Assembly (NCBI GenBank): GCA_023819035.1
Contig: JAMWCL010000003.1
Location: forward strand, 1 to 52,830
Length of the DNA stretch: 52,830 nt
Direction: 5' to 3'
Source: Candidatus Omnitrophota bacterium
GTDB lineage: Bacteria > Omnitrophota > Gorgyraeia > Gygaellales > Profunditerraquicolaceae
A program made the position numbers and the translations under genes. The notes under the pieces were generated by a model. That model searched no databases, was not told the DNA's origin, and worked only from the letters and a program-made list of their open reading frames with translations. Of the stretch, positions 29,650 to 37,706 are shown piece by piece; within the stretch, counting starts at the first letter, position 1, and each line of letters starts with the position of its first letter.

Positions 29650-30548
29650 ATCTTCTCAGCAATCTCTTGAGGTCTTTCTTTTGCCTTTAAATCAATCCAA
29701 GTTATACGTTTATCCTTCCTAAACCAGGTCATTTGTTTTCGCGCGTAGTAGTAGGTATTTTTAGTTAAAAGTTCTTTTGTTTTCTCTAAATCATATAATC
29801 CCTCCAGATAACCTTTAATCTCCTTTAAGCCAATAGCACAAGAGGCGGTTCTACTAAGGGGTTGTTTTAATAAATTTTTCACCTCAGTAATTAATCCTAA
29901 CTTAAACATCTGTTCAACCCTTTTCTGAATTCTTTTTAAAAGCAGTTCTTTTCCCATCCTTAATCCGAAGATTTTAATCTCATATTTATTATCCAGGCCC
30001 TTTCTTTTTTTCTGTAAATAAGAGATAGGTTTTCCGGTAATCTCAAAAACCTCCAAGGCACGGATGATACGCTTTGTATCATGGGGATGAATCCTTGATG
30101 CTGACTCGGGATCAATCTCTTTTAATCTTTTATATAGGTATAAAGCTCCGAAATCCTTTGCCTGTTGATAAAGAAAAGCACGCACCTTACTATCTTTTGT
30201 CTTGATTTGAAATATCCCATCTATAACTACCGACATATATAATCCACTACCTCCTACAAAAAGGGGGGTTTTATTTTTCTTTAAAATCTCTTTAATCTTT
30301 TTTAGCGCCATCTTACGGTATTGAAAAACATCGTATTCTTTGGTAGGATAAACTATATCTATTAGATGATGGGAAACCCTTCTTCTTAAGGCAAGGTTAG
30401 GTTTAGAGGTAAGAATATCCATTTCTTTATAGACCTGCATAGAATCGCAGGAGATAATCTCGGCATTAATCTTTTCTGCTAAAATCACTCCTACCTCAGA
30501 TTTTCCTACGGCAGTAGGACCAACCAAAAAAACAATCCTTGGTTTCAT
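29631..30548 (-). CDS. miaA: tRNA dimethylallyltransferase MiaA
   Basis: MiaA transfers the dimethylallyl group to A37 of tRNAs that read UNN codons. The 305-residue protein begins with the P-loop VGPTAVGKSEVG, then SCDSMQVYKEMDI and the HHLIDI motif, and GGSGLYMSVVIDGI. The final YARKQMTWFRKD is the tRNA-binding signature. MiaB, which thiolates its product, is encoded two genes upstream in the same run, so the complete two-step ms2i6A37 pathway is present. Confidence 0.96.
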   Translation of the reverse strand: MKPRIVFLVGPTAVGKSEVGVILAEKINAEIISCDSMQVYKEMDILTSKPNLALRRRVSHHLIDIVYPTKEYDVFQYRKMALKKIKEILKKNKTPLFVGGSGLYMSVVIDGIFQIKTKDSKVRAFLYQQAKDFGALYLYKRLKEIDPESASRIHPHDTKRIIRALEVFEITGKPISYLQKKRKGLDNKYEIKIFGLRMGKELLLKRIQKRVEQMFKLGLITEVKNLLKQPLSRTASCAIGLKEIKGYLEGLYDLEKTKELLTKNTYYYARKQMTWFRKDKRITWIDLKAKERPQEIAEKIWRELS

Positions 30549-30557
30549 ACTAAGAAT

Positions 30558-31343
30558 CTAAGGGTATATCTTTGTAGGATAACCTTGCTGCTTTAATCTT
30601 TCCTCTAACCTTTGCGCCTCATACCGGGTTTTGAATCTACCCACCCTAACCCGATAAGAAGTTGATTCTTTTAAATTTATCTCTTCGATATAGGCAGGAT
30701 ATCCTTCTTTGATTAATCTTTCCAATAAGGTTTGAGCATTTATTTGATTAGAAAAGGCACCGACTTGGACTGTATAATAAAAATCTAAGGCATTATCTCT
30801 ATAAATTACTAAATCCGAATTCATCTTAAGTTCTAAACTTAAGGGAAATTCCTTTTCTAACCTTTTTAAATAGTCACCTATCTTCTCTATATCTCCCGTC
30901 TTAGCCCCGATTTGACTTAAACGATAATATACCAGAGCCCTAAACCTTATATAACGTGGATTATTAAGTATCTGCTGATAATAACCCTCTGCCTCTTTAA
31001 AATTACCTTTTAAAAAAAATATATCTGCTAATCCTAAGAGCGCTTCACCTTTATATCTACTTTCTTTAAATTCTTTTAGGATTATCTCAAAGATATCTGA
31101 AGCATGTAAATAATTACCATCTTTTAGATAACTTAAACCTAAAAGATAATATAATTCATCTAAATCATTAGTATCTTTTTGAATTCCTGCTAAGAGCTTT
31201 TCACCTTCTAAAATCGCCGATTTATATTCGCCTTTTAAAAGATGGGTTTTTACCCTCTCCAAATTCAAGGCATAGCTAGCAATATTAAAAACAAACAGAA
31301 CCCAGATAATTATTACCAAAAAGATTAAGATTTTAATTTTCAT
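30558..31343 (-). CDS. TPR and SPOR domain protein with N-terminal membrane anchor
   Basis: This 261-residue protein starts with a signal anchor or signal peptide (about 5-25), followed by TPR-like helical repeats (about 30-175; YYLLGLSYLKDGNYLHASDIF, GLADIFFLKGNFKEAEGYY), and ends in a SPOR domain (about 190-260: YYTVQVGAFSNQINAQTLLE and YRVRVGRFKTRYEAQRLEE). SPOR domains bind denuded peptidoglycan glycans at division sites, so a periplasmic role in cell-wall or division work is likely. It sits between miaB (11-nt overlap) and miaA (9-nt gap). Confidence 0.85.
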   Translation of the reverse strand: MKIKILIFLVIIIWVLFVFNIASYALNLERVKTHLLKGEYKSAILEGEKLLAGIQKDTNDLDELYYLLGLSYLKDGNYLHASDIFEIILKEFKESRYKGEALLGLADIFFLKGNFKEAEGYYQQILNNPRYIRFRALVYYRLSQIGAKTGDIEKIGDYLKRLEKEFPLSLELKMNSDLVIYRDNALDFYYTVQVGAFSNQINAQTLLERLIKEGYPAYIEEINLKESTSYRVRVGRFKTRYEAQRLEERLKQQGYPTKIYP

Positions 31344-32466
31344 TTAATCCCTTAGAAATATTTTTCTGTAATTCTAATATTAGTCTATGTCTTCTTTCTT
31401 TCTCTTTTTTATCTACATTATCAGGGAGTTTCTCTGCCTCAGTATTTGGACGCACAGAGTATTTAAATATAAAGGCATTATTAAACTGGACATCCTTAAC
31501 TAAATTATAAGTATCTAAAAAATCTTCTTCTGTCTCAGAAGGAAAACCTACAATTATATCTGTACTTAAAGACCCTCTCTTTACAATCTTACGATATCTA
31601 TCTACCAGAGATAAATAAAAACCCCGCGTATATCCACGATTCATTAATTTTAAGATCCTATCCGAACCTGACTGAACGGGTAGATGCAGATACTGCTTAA
31701 GCTTTTGACAATCCGAAATCGCTTTAAAAAATTCCTCGGTAGCATCTTTGGGATGAGAGGTAATAAAACCAAATTCTTCCAATCCTTTAATTTCATTAAC
31801 TAACCTAATAAGTTTATTAAAATTAATGCCATCAAATTCATAAGCATTTACATTTTGACCTAATAATGTAAACTTACGGATTCCTTTATCTATGGCTTCC
31901 TCTATCTCCCTTAAAATATCTTTGTAATTTCGATTTCTTAAAGGACCTCTTACATAAGGAACTATGCAGTAAGAGCAGTAATTCGAGCAACCCTCCGAGA
32001 TAATTACATAGGCGTGCTCTTTATCCTGATAAAATCCACTGTGATAGATTTCTTCTGGACGCCAGGTTCCGTTGGTCTGCCAGATCTTTAACTGTGTAAG
32101 GGGCGATCGCTGATTAATTAGATTATCTATTATCTGAGGAATCTTACGGAGATCATTTGGTCCAACTATAAAATCAACATAGGGGGCACGTGTAAAGACC
32201 TTTTCTTTATAATTCTGCGCCATACAACCCACCAGACCTATAATTGGCCGGTTCTGTTTATCCTTTTTTTTGAAGCGACCTAATTCTGACCAGACCTTAT
32301 CCTCCGCATGCTGACGGACAGAACAAGTATTAAATAAAATCACATCTGCCTCATCGGGATTAATCGTTATTTGATAGCCATTATTAACTAATAAACCCGC
32401 AATAACCTCAGAGTCCCTTACATTCATCTGACAGCCGAAGGTATAGATATAAGTGTTAATCTTCAT
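31333..32466 (-). CDS. miaB: tRNA methylthiotransferase MiaB without TRAM domain
   Basis: MiaB is a radical-SAM enzyme that adds the methylthio group to i6A37 of tRNA. The N-terminal UPF0004 domain carries its three cluster cysteines (C12, C48, C81), and the radical-SAM CxxxCxxC is C160, C164, C167 in CSNYCSYC. The protein stops at 377 residues, just after the radical-SAM domain (GLNEN), whereas MiaB is usually about 440 and ends in a TRAM RNA-binding domain. The stop is followed at once by the next gene's own frame, so no frameshift can restore it. The start has no visible ribosome binding site. A MtaB-like or RimO-like enzyme is less likely given miaA two genes away. Confidence 0.87.
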   Translation of the reverse strand: MKINTYIYTFGCQMNVRDSEVIAGLLVNNGYQITINPDEADVILFNTCSVRQHAEDKVWSELGRFKKKDKQNRPIIGLVGCMAQNYKEKVFTRAPYVDFIVGPNDLRKIPQIIDNLINQRSPLTQLKIWQTNGTWRPEEIYHSGFYQDKEHAYVIISEGCSNYCSYCIVPYVRGPLRNRNYKDILREIEEAIDKGIRKFTLLGQNVNAYEFDGINFNKLIRLVNEIKGLEEFGFITSHPKDATEEFFKAISDCQKLKQYLHLPVQSGSDRILKLMNRGYTRGFYLSLVDRYRKIVKRGSLSTDIIVGFPSETEEDFLDTYNLVKDVQFNNAFIFKYSVRPNTEAEKLPDNVDKKEKERRHRLILELQKNISKGLNEN

Positions 32467-32502
32467 TATTTTAAATTTAAATTAAAAGATGATCTATAAG
32501 CG

Positions 32503-33237
32503 CTAAAAGCGATATACTATACCAAAAATAAATCTTGAGATTCCATTTTTATCTACAAGGGGAGAATACTTAATCTCCTCTCCTAATAATTCATATTGGA
32601 TATCATTAATTAATGTCCAATGCCTTCCTAAAGGAACAGCAAATGTTAATCCAGTAATATAATTAACCGTATCATCGGGTTGATAAACTGAGCGCTGAGA
32701 GGTAACCTCTGAATCCTTTACGCCATAATAGTAATTCACCAAGTTATCGCTAAACCAGCTTATTCCTATATGCAAGGTAAGAAATCTTTCAAAAAATTCC
32801 TTTAAGATAAAAACACTTATCTGTTGACCTTCATGTTTATCTAAAAGATCGGTTAGGCCAGTGATAGTAAAGGTAAAGGGATTGCTATTCCATTTAACCC
32901 TTAAACCTGCCTCAAGAGTAGACTTACGATCCTGCATACCATTTAAATTAGGGCTATCATCGGAATTATAACCTGCCAAACGAACTGAATTAATAAAGCT
33001 GAATTTAAATTTATTAGTATCTATCAAATGAAAACCAAATAATGTCTGATCAATAAAGAATCTTTTATACTCTAAAGAGATTATCGGAACTGGGTAGATC
33101 TTGCTATCAACCTTAGTATAAGGACTCTGTTGATACATTACCCCCATACCAATAAAAGAATCCTTCTGAGAACAAAAGCCATCTGGATAAATAAGCAATA
33201 TAAAGGATAAAACTAAAACAAAATTTTTTTTATTCAT
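32503..33237 (-). CDS. MipA/OmpV-family outer-membrane protein
   Basis: This 244-residue protein has a Sec signal peptide (MNKKNFVLVLSFILLI...FCS, cleavage near residue 23) and alternating beta-strand pattern ending in phenylalanine, typical of outer-membrane barrels. The sequence GYNSDDSPNLNGMQDRKSTLEAGL, the YYYGV segment and the YSPLVD near the C-terminus match the MipA/OmpV family (MltA-interacting scaffold or porin-like). It has AAGGAGC before the ATG. A strong hairpin (33260-33295) lies just upstream, so it may be on its own message. Its promoter was not found. Confidence 0.82.
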   Translation of the reverse strand: MNKKNFVLVLSFILLIYPDGFCSQKDSFIGMGVMYQQSPYTKVDSKIYPVPIISLEYKRFFIDQTLFGFHLIDTNKFKFSFINSVRLAGYNSDDSPNLNGMQDRKSTLEAGLRVKWNSNPFTFTITGLTDLLDKHEGQQISVFILKEFFERFLTLHIGISWFSDNLVNYYYGVKDSEVTSQRSVYQPDDTVNYITGLTFAVPLGRHWTLINDIQYELLGEEIKYSPLVDKNGISRFIFGIVYRF

Positions 33238-33259
33238 AACCCAAGCTCCTTTATAAATA

Positions 33260-33295
33260 TTAAGCCCCGCCTTTATCTTAAAAGACGGGGCTTAA
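33260..33295 (-). terminator. GC-rich hairpin between the MscS-like and MipA-like genes
   Basis: TTAAGCCCCG and CGGGGCTTAA form a perfect 10-bp stem around a 16-base loop that can extend the stem by four more pairs. It follows the MscS-related gene by 21 nt and precedes the MipA-like start by 22 nt. The sequence after it (AATATTTATAA) is U-rich but not a clean run. It is most likely an intrinsic terminator, though its position just before a ribosome binding site also permits a role in the 5' leader of the MipA-like gene. Confidence 0.6.
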
Positions 33296-33315
33296 ATATA
33301 TATTTTACCTTGACA

Positions 33316-33999
33316 TTACTTTCTACTTTTTATACTCTCAATTAAATCATTAAGAAACTTCGCTGCCATATCTTTGCATCCTAAACCAAAGGCAAGCGCA
33401 AGAGCAAAACCTATCGCCCCTAATAATATCGCAATAATTAACTCGATGGTCTTTGTACCAATGTTAAGCTGTTCCATTGCAATAATAGAAGCAAAAATAA
33501 TCACGACTATCTCAACTAATCTACTCAATAATCTTGCCTGAGATAAACCTGCATTAATAGCTGCGGTCTGGACAATGTTCTTTAACAGAGCGCCTACAAA
33601 TATACCCAAGATTAAGATAAATATAGCAGCAATAACATTGGGGATATAAAGAACTATCTTATTTAACAAATCTGCAGCAATGGTTAGACCTATGGCATTT
33701 ACTACCACAACAAAGGTCACCAAAAGAACCAGCCAATAACAGATTACCCCGATTAACTCAGTAAGTGAATACCTTATCCCTCCTTTTACAAGAATCTCAT
33801 CTAGCTTTAGCTGTGCAGAAATATAATCGACAAATTTTACAGATTTCAGTACCTTGATGACTAGCGTTTTAATAAACTTAGAGATTACCCAGCCGATAAA
33901 AAGAATAATTACTACCAGAAGTACTTTAACAAAGAAGTGACCAATTTGGGTAAGAATCATCTTGCTAGGCTCGATTAAAATCTCTTGCCACATTCCCAT
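33316..33999 (-). CDS. MscS-related conserved TM-helix membrane protein
   Basis: This 227-residue integral membrane protein contains about five hydrophobic segments (about 20-45, 80-105, 115-145, 160-180, 185-210). The amphipathic LLSRLVEIVVIIFASIIAM and the GAIGFALALAFGLGCKDMAAKF block match the conserved TM-helix repeat of small mechanosensitive-channel relatives. It lacks the cytoplasmic beta and alpha/beta vestibule of true MscS, so channel activity is not certain. The start is an ATG at 33999 with AAAGGAGG six bases upstream. It has its own promoter (34023-34051). Confidence 0.75.
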   Translation of the reverse strand: MGMWQEILIEPSKMILTQIGHFFVKVLLVVIILFIGWVISKFIKTLVIKVLKSVKFVDYISAQLKLDEILVKGGIRYSLTELIGVICYWLVLLVTFVVVVNAIGLTIAADLLNKIVLYIPNVIAAIFILILGIFVGALLKNIVQTAAINAGLSQARLLSRLVEIVVIIFASIIAMEQLNIGTKTIELIIAILLGAIGFALALAFGLGCKDMAAKFLNDLIESIKSRK

Positions 34000-34022
34000 C
34001 CTCCACCTCCTTTATTTTTATA

Positions 34023-34051
34023 ACTTTATCATAATTATTAAGTTATGTCAA
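34023..34051 (-). promoter_or_regulatory. Probable sigma-70 promoter for the MscS-related gene
   Basis: TTGACA (34046-34051) and TAAAGT (34023-34028) are 17 bp apart on the minus strand; the -10 matches four of six. The ATG at 33999 follows with a normal leader that carries a ribosome binding site, unlike several other promoters in this window. Confidence 0.55.
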
Positions 34052-34176
34052 GATAAAATCAAGACTAACTGACAGCAAAGGATCTTTGTTTTCAGAAGCC
34101 AGTTATGATAAAATGTATCTTAAGAAAAGAGAATTTTAATTTTTTGTTGACCAAAGCCCTAAAAAGGATATAGTCT

Positions 34177-34723
34177 ATGGCTCCTCCAGTAATGTATAAT
34201 GACCTATTAAAAGATATGTCCAATAAGTTTAACTATCGTTTTGGCTATGGTTCAGTATGCCAAAGAACACAACATCCTACAGGTAGCCTCTCATTTCGGT
34301 ACCTCAAGGCTCACTGTGCGAAATGGCTGTTGCGCTATGATAGATATGGCTCTAAAGGCCTAGAGGATTTATCAGGTGCGCCAAAAGTAAGACCAAACAA
34401 GATCCCTAAGGAGCTGGAAGAGAATCATTAAGCTCAGAAAAGACCTACCAGACAGATAACCGCGTAGAATTTATAGGCAGTTACAAGAAGAAAGAACGAA
34501 TTCCAATAAGGATAATTTATCGCCCTATCAGATCTTAAAACAAGAGACGCCACAGATAAACCCCAAAATACTGGCATTTCCTCCTGTTATCCTGGATAGA
34601 CTGCTTGAGCAGATTCCTATAAAAATATACATCCATTACGGCAAAACCAGAGTCAAAGAAAAAGTCGCCAGGGATGATAACTATGAATACTTATTGCGCA
34701 GGCAATTTACCATTTTATTTTGA
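34177..34723 (+). pseudogene. Degraded transposase remnant (helix-turn-helix/integrase type)
   Basis: Piecing frames together gives a recognisable transposase start: MSNKFNYRFG from 34216, then after a +1 shift near 34246 MVQYAKEHN and VASHFGTSRLTVR, then after a one-base loss near 34322 KWLLRYDRYGSKGLEDLS, and after a two-base loss near 34420 RIIKLRKDLPDR followed by a TAA at 34457. An 88-codon open stretch in the same frame runs on to a TGA at 34721-34723. The helix-turn-helix followed by WLLRY..GxxGLEDLS is typical of IS481/IS3-like integrase transposases. The catalytic DDE core is absent. It is therefore an old, internally deleted insertion-sequence remnant. The 84-residue frame that can be read at 34177-34431 is a mixture of frames and not a real protein. 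Terminal repeats were not found. Confidence 0.75.
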
Positions 34724-34748
34724 CAAAGTTTAATTTAGTTGTTATGAT
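34720..34748 (+). promoter_or_regulatory. Sigma-70 promoter for comF-lptF-lptG
   Basis: TTGACA (34720-34725) and TATGAT (34743-34748) are 17 bp apart on the plus strand. The -35 overlaps the last codon of the transposase remnant. The ATG at 34756 begins only seven bases after the -10, so the transcript should be leaderless. Confidence 0.75.
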
Positions 34749-34755
34749 ATTATTC

Positions 34756-35478
34756 ATGTTAAAGGAATTCATTAATGGCTTAAAAGATATAATTTATCCA
34801 AAGGTCTGTATTAGCTGTAAGATATCGCTTAAAAATATTGCTTCGATGGATGAGATTATCTGTAATGAATGTTGGAATAAAATTCAAAGAAATCTGCCTC
34901 CCTTCTGCTATAAATGTGGTAGACATCTGGATGCAGTTATGGAAACCATCTGTAATAACTGTCTGAAGAATACCTTATATTTTGACCGTGCCTTTAGCCC
35001 CTGTGTATATGAAGGAATAATTAAGGAATTAATCCATGAATTTAAATATAAAAATAAAGACTACTTAGGATACACCTTAAGCAAACTAATGATCGAATTT
35101 ATTAAAAATTATAATTTACCAATGAATGATATAGATCTAATTATCCCTATACCCTTACATAAAACTCGATTAAGAGAAAGGGAATTTAATCAAGCCAAGA
35201 TCTTAGGTTTCTGGATTGCTAAGGAATTTAACAAGACGATGTCAGAGCAGATCTTACTGCGAAACCGTTATACTAAAACCCAGACGGAACTGGAATATCA
35301 AAAACGTAACTTAAATGTTAAGGATAGCTTCTTGGTTAGGCAAAAAGATATTATTAAAAATAAAAATCTACTGCTTGTAGATGATGTTTTAACTACAGGA
35401 GCAACTACCTCTTGGGCAGCTTATGCCTTAAAAAATTCAGGAGCAAATATGATATTTGTTTTAACTTTAGCCAGTTAA
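34756..35478 (+). CDS. ComF-family phosphoribosyltransferase-like protein
   Basis: This 240-residue protein has an N-terminal zinc-ribbon region with CISC, CNEC, CYKC and CNNC pairs (residues about 18-78) and a C-terminal PRTase fold with the PRPP-binding motif LLVDDVLTTGATTS near 207-220. The family includes the competence protein ComFC, used for DNA uptake; in non-competent bacteria its role is unclear. The start at 34756 was chosen because an in-frame TTG at 34720 is the -35 box of the promoter. It is followed by lptF after 4 nt, an unusual pairing. Confidence 0.88.
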   Translation: MLKEFINGLKDIIYPKVCISCKISLKNIASMDEIICNECWNKIQRNLPPFCYKCGRHLDAVMETICNNCLKNTLYFDRAFSPCVYEGIIKELIHEFKYKNKDYLGYTLSKLMIEFIKNYNLPMNDIDLIIPIPLHKTRLREREFNQAKILGFWIAKEFNKTMSEQILLRNRYTKTQTELEYQKRNLNVKDSFLVRQKDIIKNKNLLLVDDVLTTGATTSWAAYALKNSGANMIFVLTLAS

Positions 35479-35482
35479 TCCC

Positions 35483-36586
35483 ATGAGAATACTCCGTAAT
35501 TATTTATTAAAAGAATTCATTGGCCCTTTGTTTTTGGCTCTAAGTGTGCTTACCTTCGTAATGGTCTTGGGTAATCTGATAAAGATGACTGACTTAATAA
35601 TCCGTAAAGGTATAGATCCTTATACAGTCTTAAAGCTTTTTTTATTTATGCTACCGTATCTTTTTAGTTATACCCTGCCGATGGCAGTTCTGGCTGCAAT
35701 CTTACTTGCCTTAGGTAGACTTTCGGGAGATAATGAGATTACCGCAATTAAAGCCAGTGGAATAAATTTCTTTAATCTACTATTTCCTCTTTATGTAGTA
35801 GGAATAATTTTAAGTTTAATTCTGGTAGTATTTAACACTAGAGCCATCCCTTATGCACATTACGCCTCAAGAAAGATTCTAAAAGAGATAGGAATAAAAA
35901 ATCCTACGGTAGCTTTAGAACCAGGTGTTTTTATTAATTCATTTGAAAGATATATCATATTTATCTACGAGGTTGATCAAAAGAAAAACAGACTCTATAA
36001 TGTACGTATATATGAACCCCAACCAGATGATAAACCTACCCGGACAATTGTTGCTAAAAAAGGTGAATTTATTCATATACCGGAGAAAAATCAAATAAAA
36101 TTAAAACTTATCGATGGCACATCTGACGAACCTGACCCTCAGAATCCTAAAAATTTCTATAAACTTAATTTTAAAACTTACTTTATGACCTTAAATCTTT
36201 CTAAGCTACAAAAGGAAGAGAATCTGGAGAAAAAACCAAAAGATATGACTCTCCGGGAACTAATAAATGAAATAAAGAAATTAAGAAATGAAATGATAGA
36301 ACCTTTGCCCTTTATTATCGAAATAAACAAAAAAATTGCCCTAGCCTTCTCCTGTTTCATCTTTATCCTTTTTGGTTCACCATTTGCTTTAATCACCCAG
36401 CGTCGAGAAAAATCGATTAACTTCGGTCTTACCTTCCTTATTGCAGGAATATATTATCTGATGCTTATTGGTTCAGAAGCATTAAGTCTAGAAGGGCGCC
36501 TGAATCCTACAATTGCAATATGGTTACCGAATATTTTTTTAGGTATTTTGGGTATACTGTTGACTTATAAGGTATGCCGGCTATAG
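35483..36586 (+). CDS. lptF: LPS export permease LptF
   Basis: LptF with LptG forms the inner-membrane part of the LptB2FG exporter that pulls lipopolysaccharide towards LptD. The 367-residue YjgP/YjgQ-family protein has six membrane segments, three before and three after a large periplasmic beta-jellyroll domain (about residues 130-250). The conserved ALGRLSGDNEITAIKASG loop, which couples to LptB, is near residue 74-92. It follows comF by 4 nt and precedes lptG by 31 nt. lptB, lptA and lptC are not in the window. Which of the two permeases is F or G follows gene order only. Confidence 0.88.
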   Translation: MRILRNYLLKEFIGPLFLALSVLTFVMVLGNLIKMTDLIIRKGIDPYTVLKLFLFMLPYLFSYTLPMAVLAAILLALGRLSGDNEITAIKASGINFFNLLFPLYVVGIILSLILVVFNTRAIPYAHYASRKILKEIGIKNPTVALEPGVFINSFERYIIFIYEVDQKKNRLYNVRIYEPQPDDKPTRTIVAKKGEFIHIPEKNQIKLKLIDGTSDEPDPQNPKNFYKLNFKTYFMTLNLSKLQKEENLEKKPKDMTLRELINEIKKLRNEMIEPLPFIIEINKKIALAFSCFIFILFGSPFALITQRREKSINFGLTFLIAGIYYLMLIGSEALSLEGRLNPTIAIWLPNIFLGILGILLTYKVCRL

Positions 36587-36617
36587 TAGCTCTGTTTTAT
36601 TATACAGACTTTTAGTT

Positions 36618-37706
36618 ATGCAGATATTAGAGCGTTATATATTAAAATTCATATTGAATATCTTTTTTGGCTGTTTAATTATCTTTATCTTTCTTTACAT
36701 TATCATCGATATATTTTCACATCTTGATCAAATATTAAGGCAACAGGTAAGCTTTATTATCTTAAAACAATATTATTTTTCTTATCTACCTACTATCTTT
36801 GTACAGGTATCTCCTATTGCTGCTTTATTAGCTACACTTTATACCTTGGGAAGATTGAACAAAGATAACGAGATCATTGCCATGCGTGCATCGGGATTAA
36901 GTATCTTTCAGATAACCAAAGCGATCATGATATTTGGTCTTCTTTTAAGTCTCATTGTTTATTTGGTTGGCGAAAAATTACTGCCTGAATCCAGACAATT
37001 TTTAGAAAAAATAAAATTAGAGATGGAAGGTCAAAAGAAGAAAGAGGAAAGGGTTTTAAGCCAGCTTTCTATATACGGATTAAAAAATAGGCTCTTTTAT
37101 ATAAATAGATTTTATCCTCATGCAGATGTGATAGAGGGTATTGTTATATTAGAGCATGATAAAATGCAAAATCTCACCAAAAAAATCATTGCTGAAAAAG
37201 GAATCTACCAAAACGGGCTTTGGAAATTTTATAAAAGTATTACTTATGAGTTTGATAAAAATGGCCGGATAAAAGGGCAACCCGAATATCATGAAGAAGA
37301 GATAATGGATATAATGGAAACGCCTCAGGAGTTCTTAGAACAAAAACAAGAACCAGAATTTATGAATATAGCCCAATTAGACAATTATATCTGGAAATTA
37401 TCTCAAAGCGGAGCTACTACCATGGTTCGGAGTTTAAAGGTAGATCTTTACCGAAAGTTTACTGAACCATTTATGAATCTAATCATCATCATCATGGGAA
37501 TCCCATTCTCATTAAGGACAAAAAGAAAAGCCACTGGCCTTTCCTCAATAGGTATATCTTTTCTTTTGGGATTCTTCTATTATGGATTAAATGCCATAAG
37601 TATTGCCTTAGGTAAAACAGGTATTCTCCCTAGTTTTTTATCTGCCTGCCTTTCACATCTTATTGTTTTCTTTATCAGTCTTTACCTTCTCTATAGGATG
37701 CCTTAA
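36618..37706 (+). CDS. lptG: LPS export permease LptG
   Basis: This second YjgP/YjgQ-family permease has 362 residues, with six membrane segments around a periplasmic domain (about 125-260). The TLGRLNKDNEIIAMRASGLS coupling loop is near residue 76-95. It partners LptF in LPS export. Its TAA stop (37704-37706) shares the palindrome TTAA with the stop of the convergent alr gene, so the two genes meet tail to tail with a 4-bp overlap and no terminator between them. Confidence 0.88.
   Translation: MQILERYILKFILNIFFGCLIIFIFLYIIIDIFSHLDQILRQQVSFIILKQYYFSYLPTIFVQVSPIAALLATLYTLGRLNKDNEIIAMRASGLSIFQITKAIMIFGLLLSLIVYLVGEKLLPESRQFLEKIKLEMEGQKKKEERVLSQLSIYGLKNRLFYINRFYPHADVIEGIVILEHDKMQNLTKKIIAEKGIYQNGLWKFYKSITYEFDKNGRIKGQPEYHEEEIMDIMETPQEFLEQKQEPEFMNIAQLDNYIWKLSQSGATTMVRSLKVDLYRKFTEPFMNLIIIIMGIPFSLRTKRKATGLSSIGISFLLGFFYYGLNAISIALGKTGILPSFLSACLSHLIVFFISLYLLYRMP

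Noticed and set aside
32490-32512. Small hairpin (CGCT-TTT-AGCG) at the MipA-like stop as terminator
   Set aside because: Only four base pairs and no T-run; too weak to call.
33310-33336. Plus-strand promoter TTGACA with TATACT at 15 bp
   Set aside because: The spacing is too short, it lies mostly within the 3' end of the minus-strand MscS-related gene, and no plus-strand gene follows.
34147-34174. Promoter-like TTGACC-16-TATAGT before the transposase remnant
   Set aside because: It would start transcription after the first ATG of a broken gene; at most a relic of the element.
34177-34431. An 84-residue plus-strand protein
   Set aside because: It switches in and out of the true transposase frame; the recognisable peptide needs other frames, so this is a pseudogene piece and not a gene.
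34720-34755. A longer comF start at TTG 34720
   Set aside because: The TTG is the first three bases of the -35 box; the next 35 bases contain the promoter, so translation must start at 34756.
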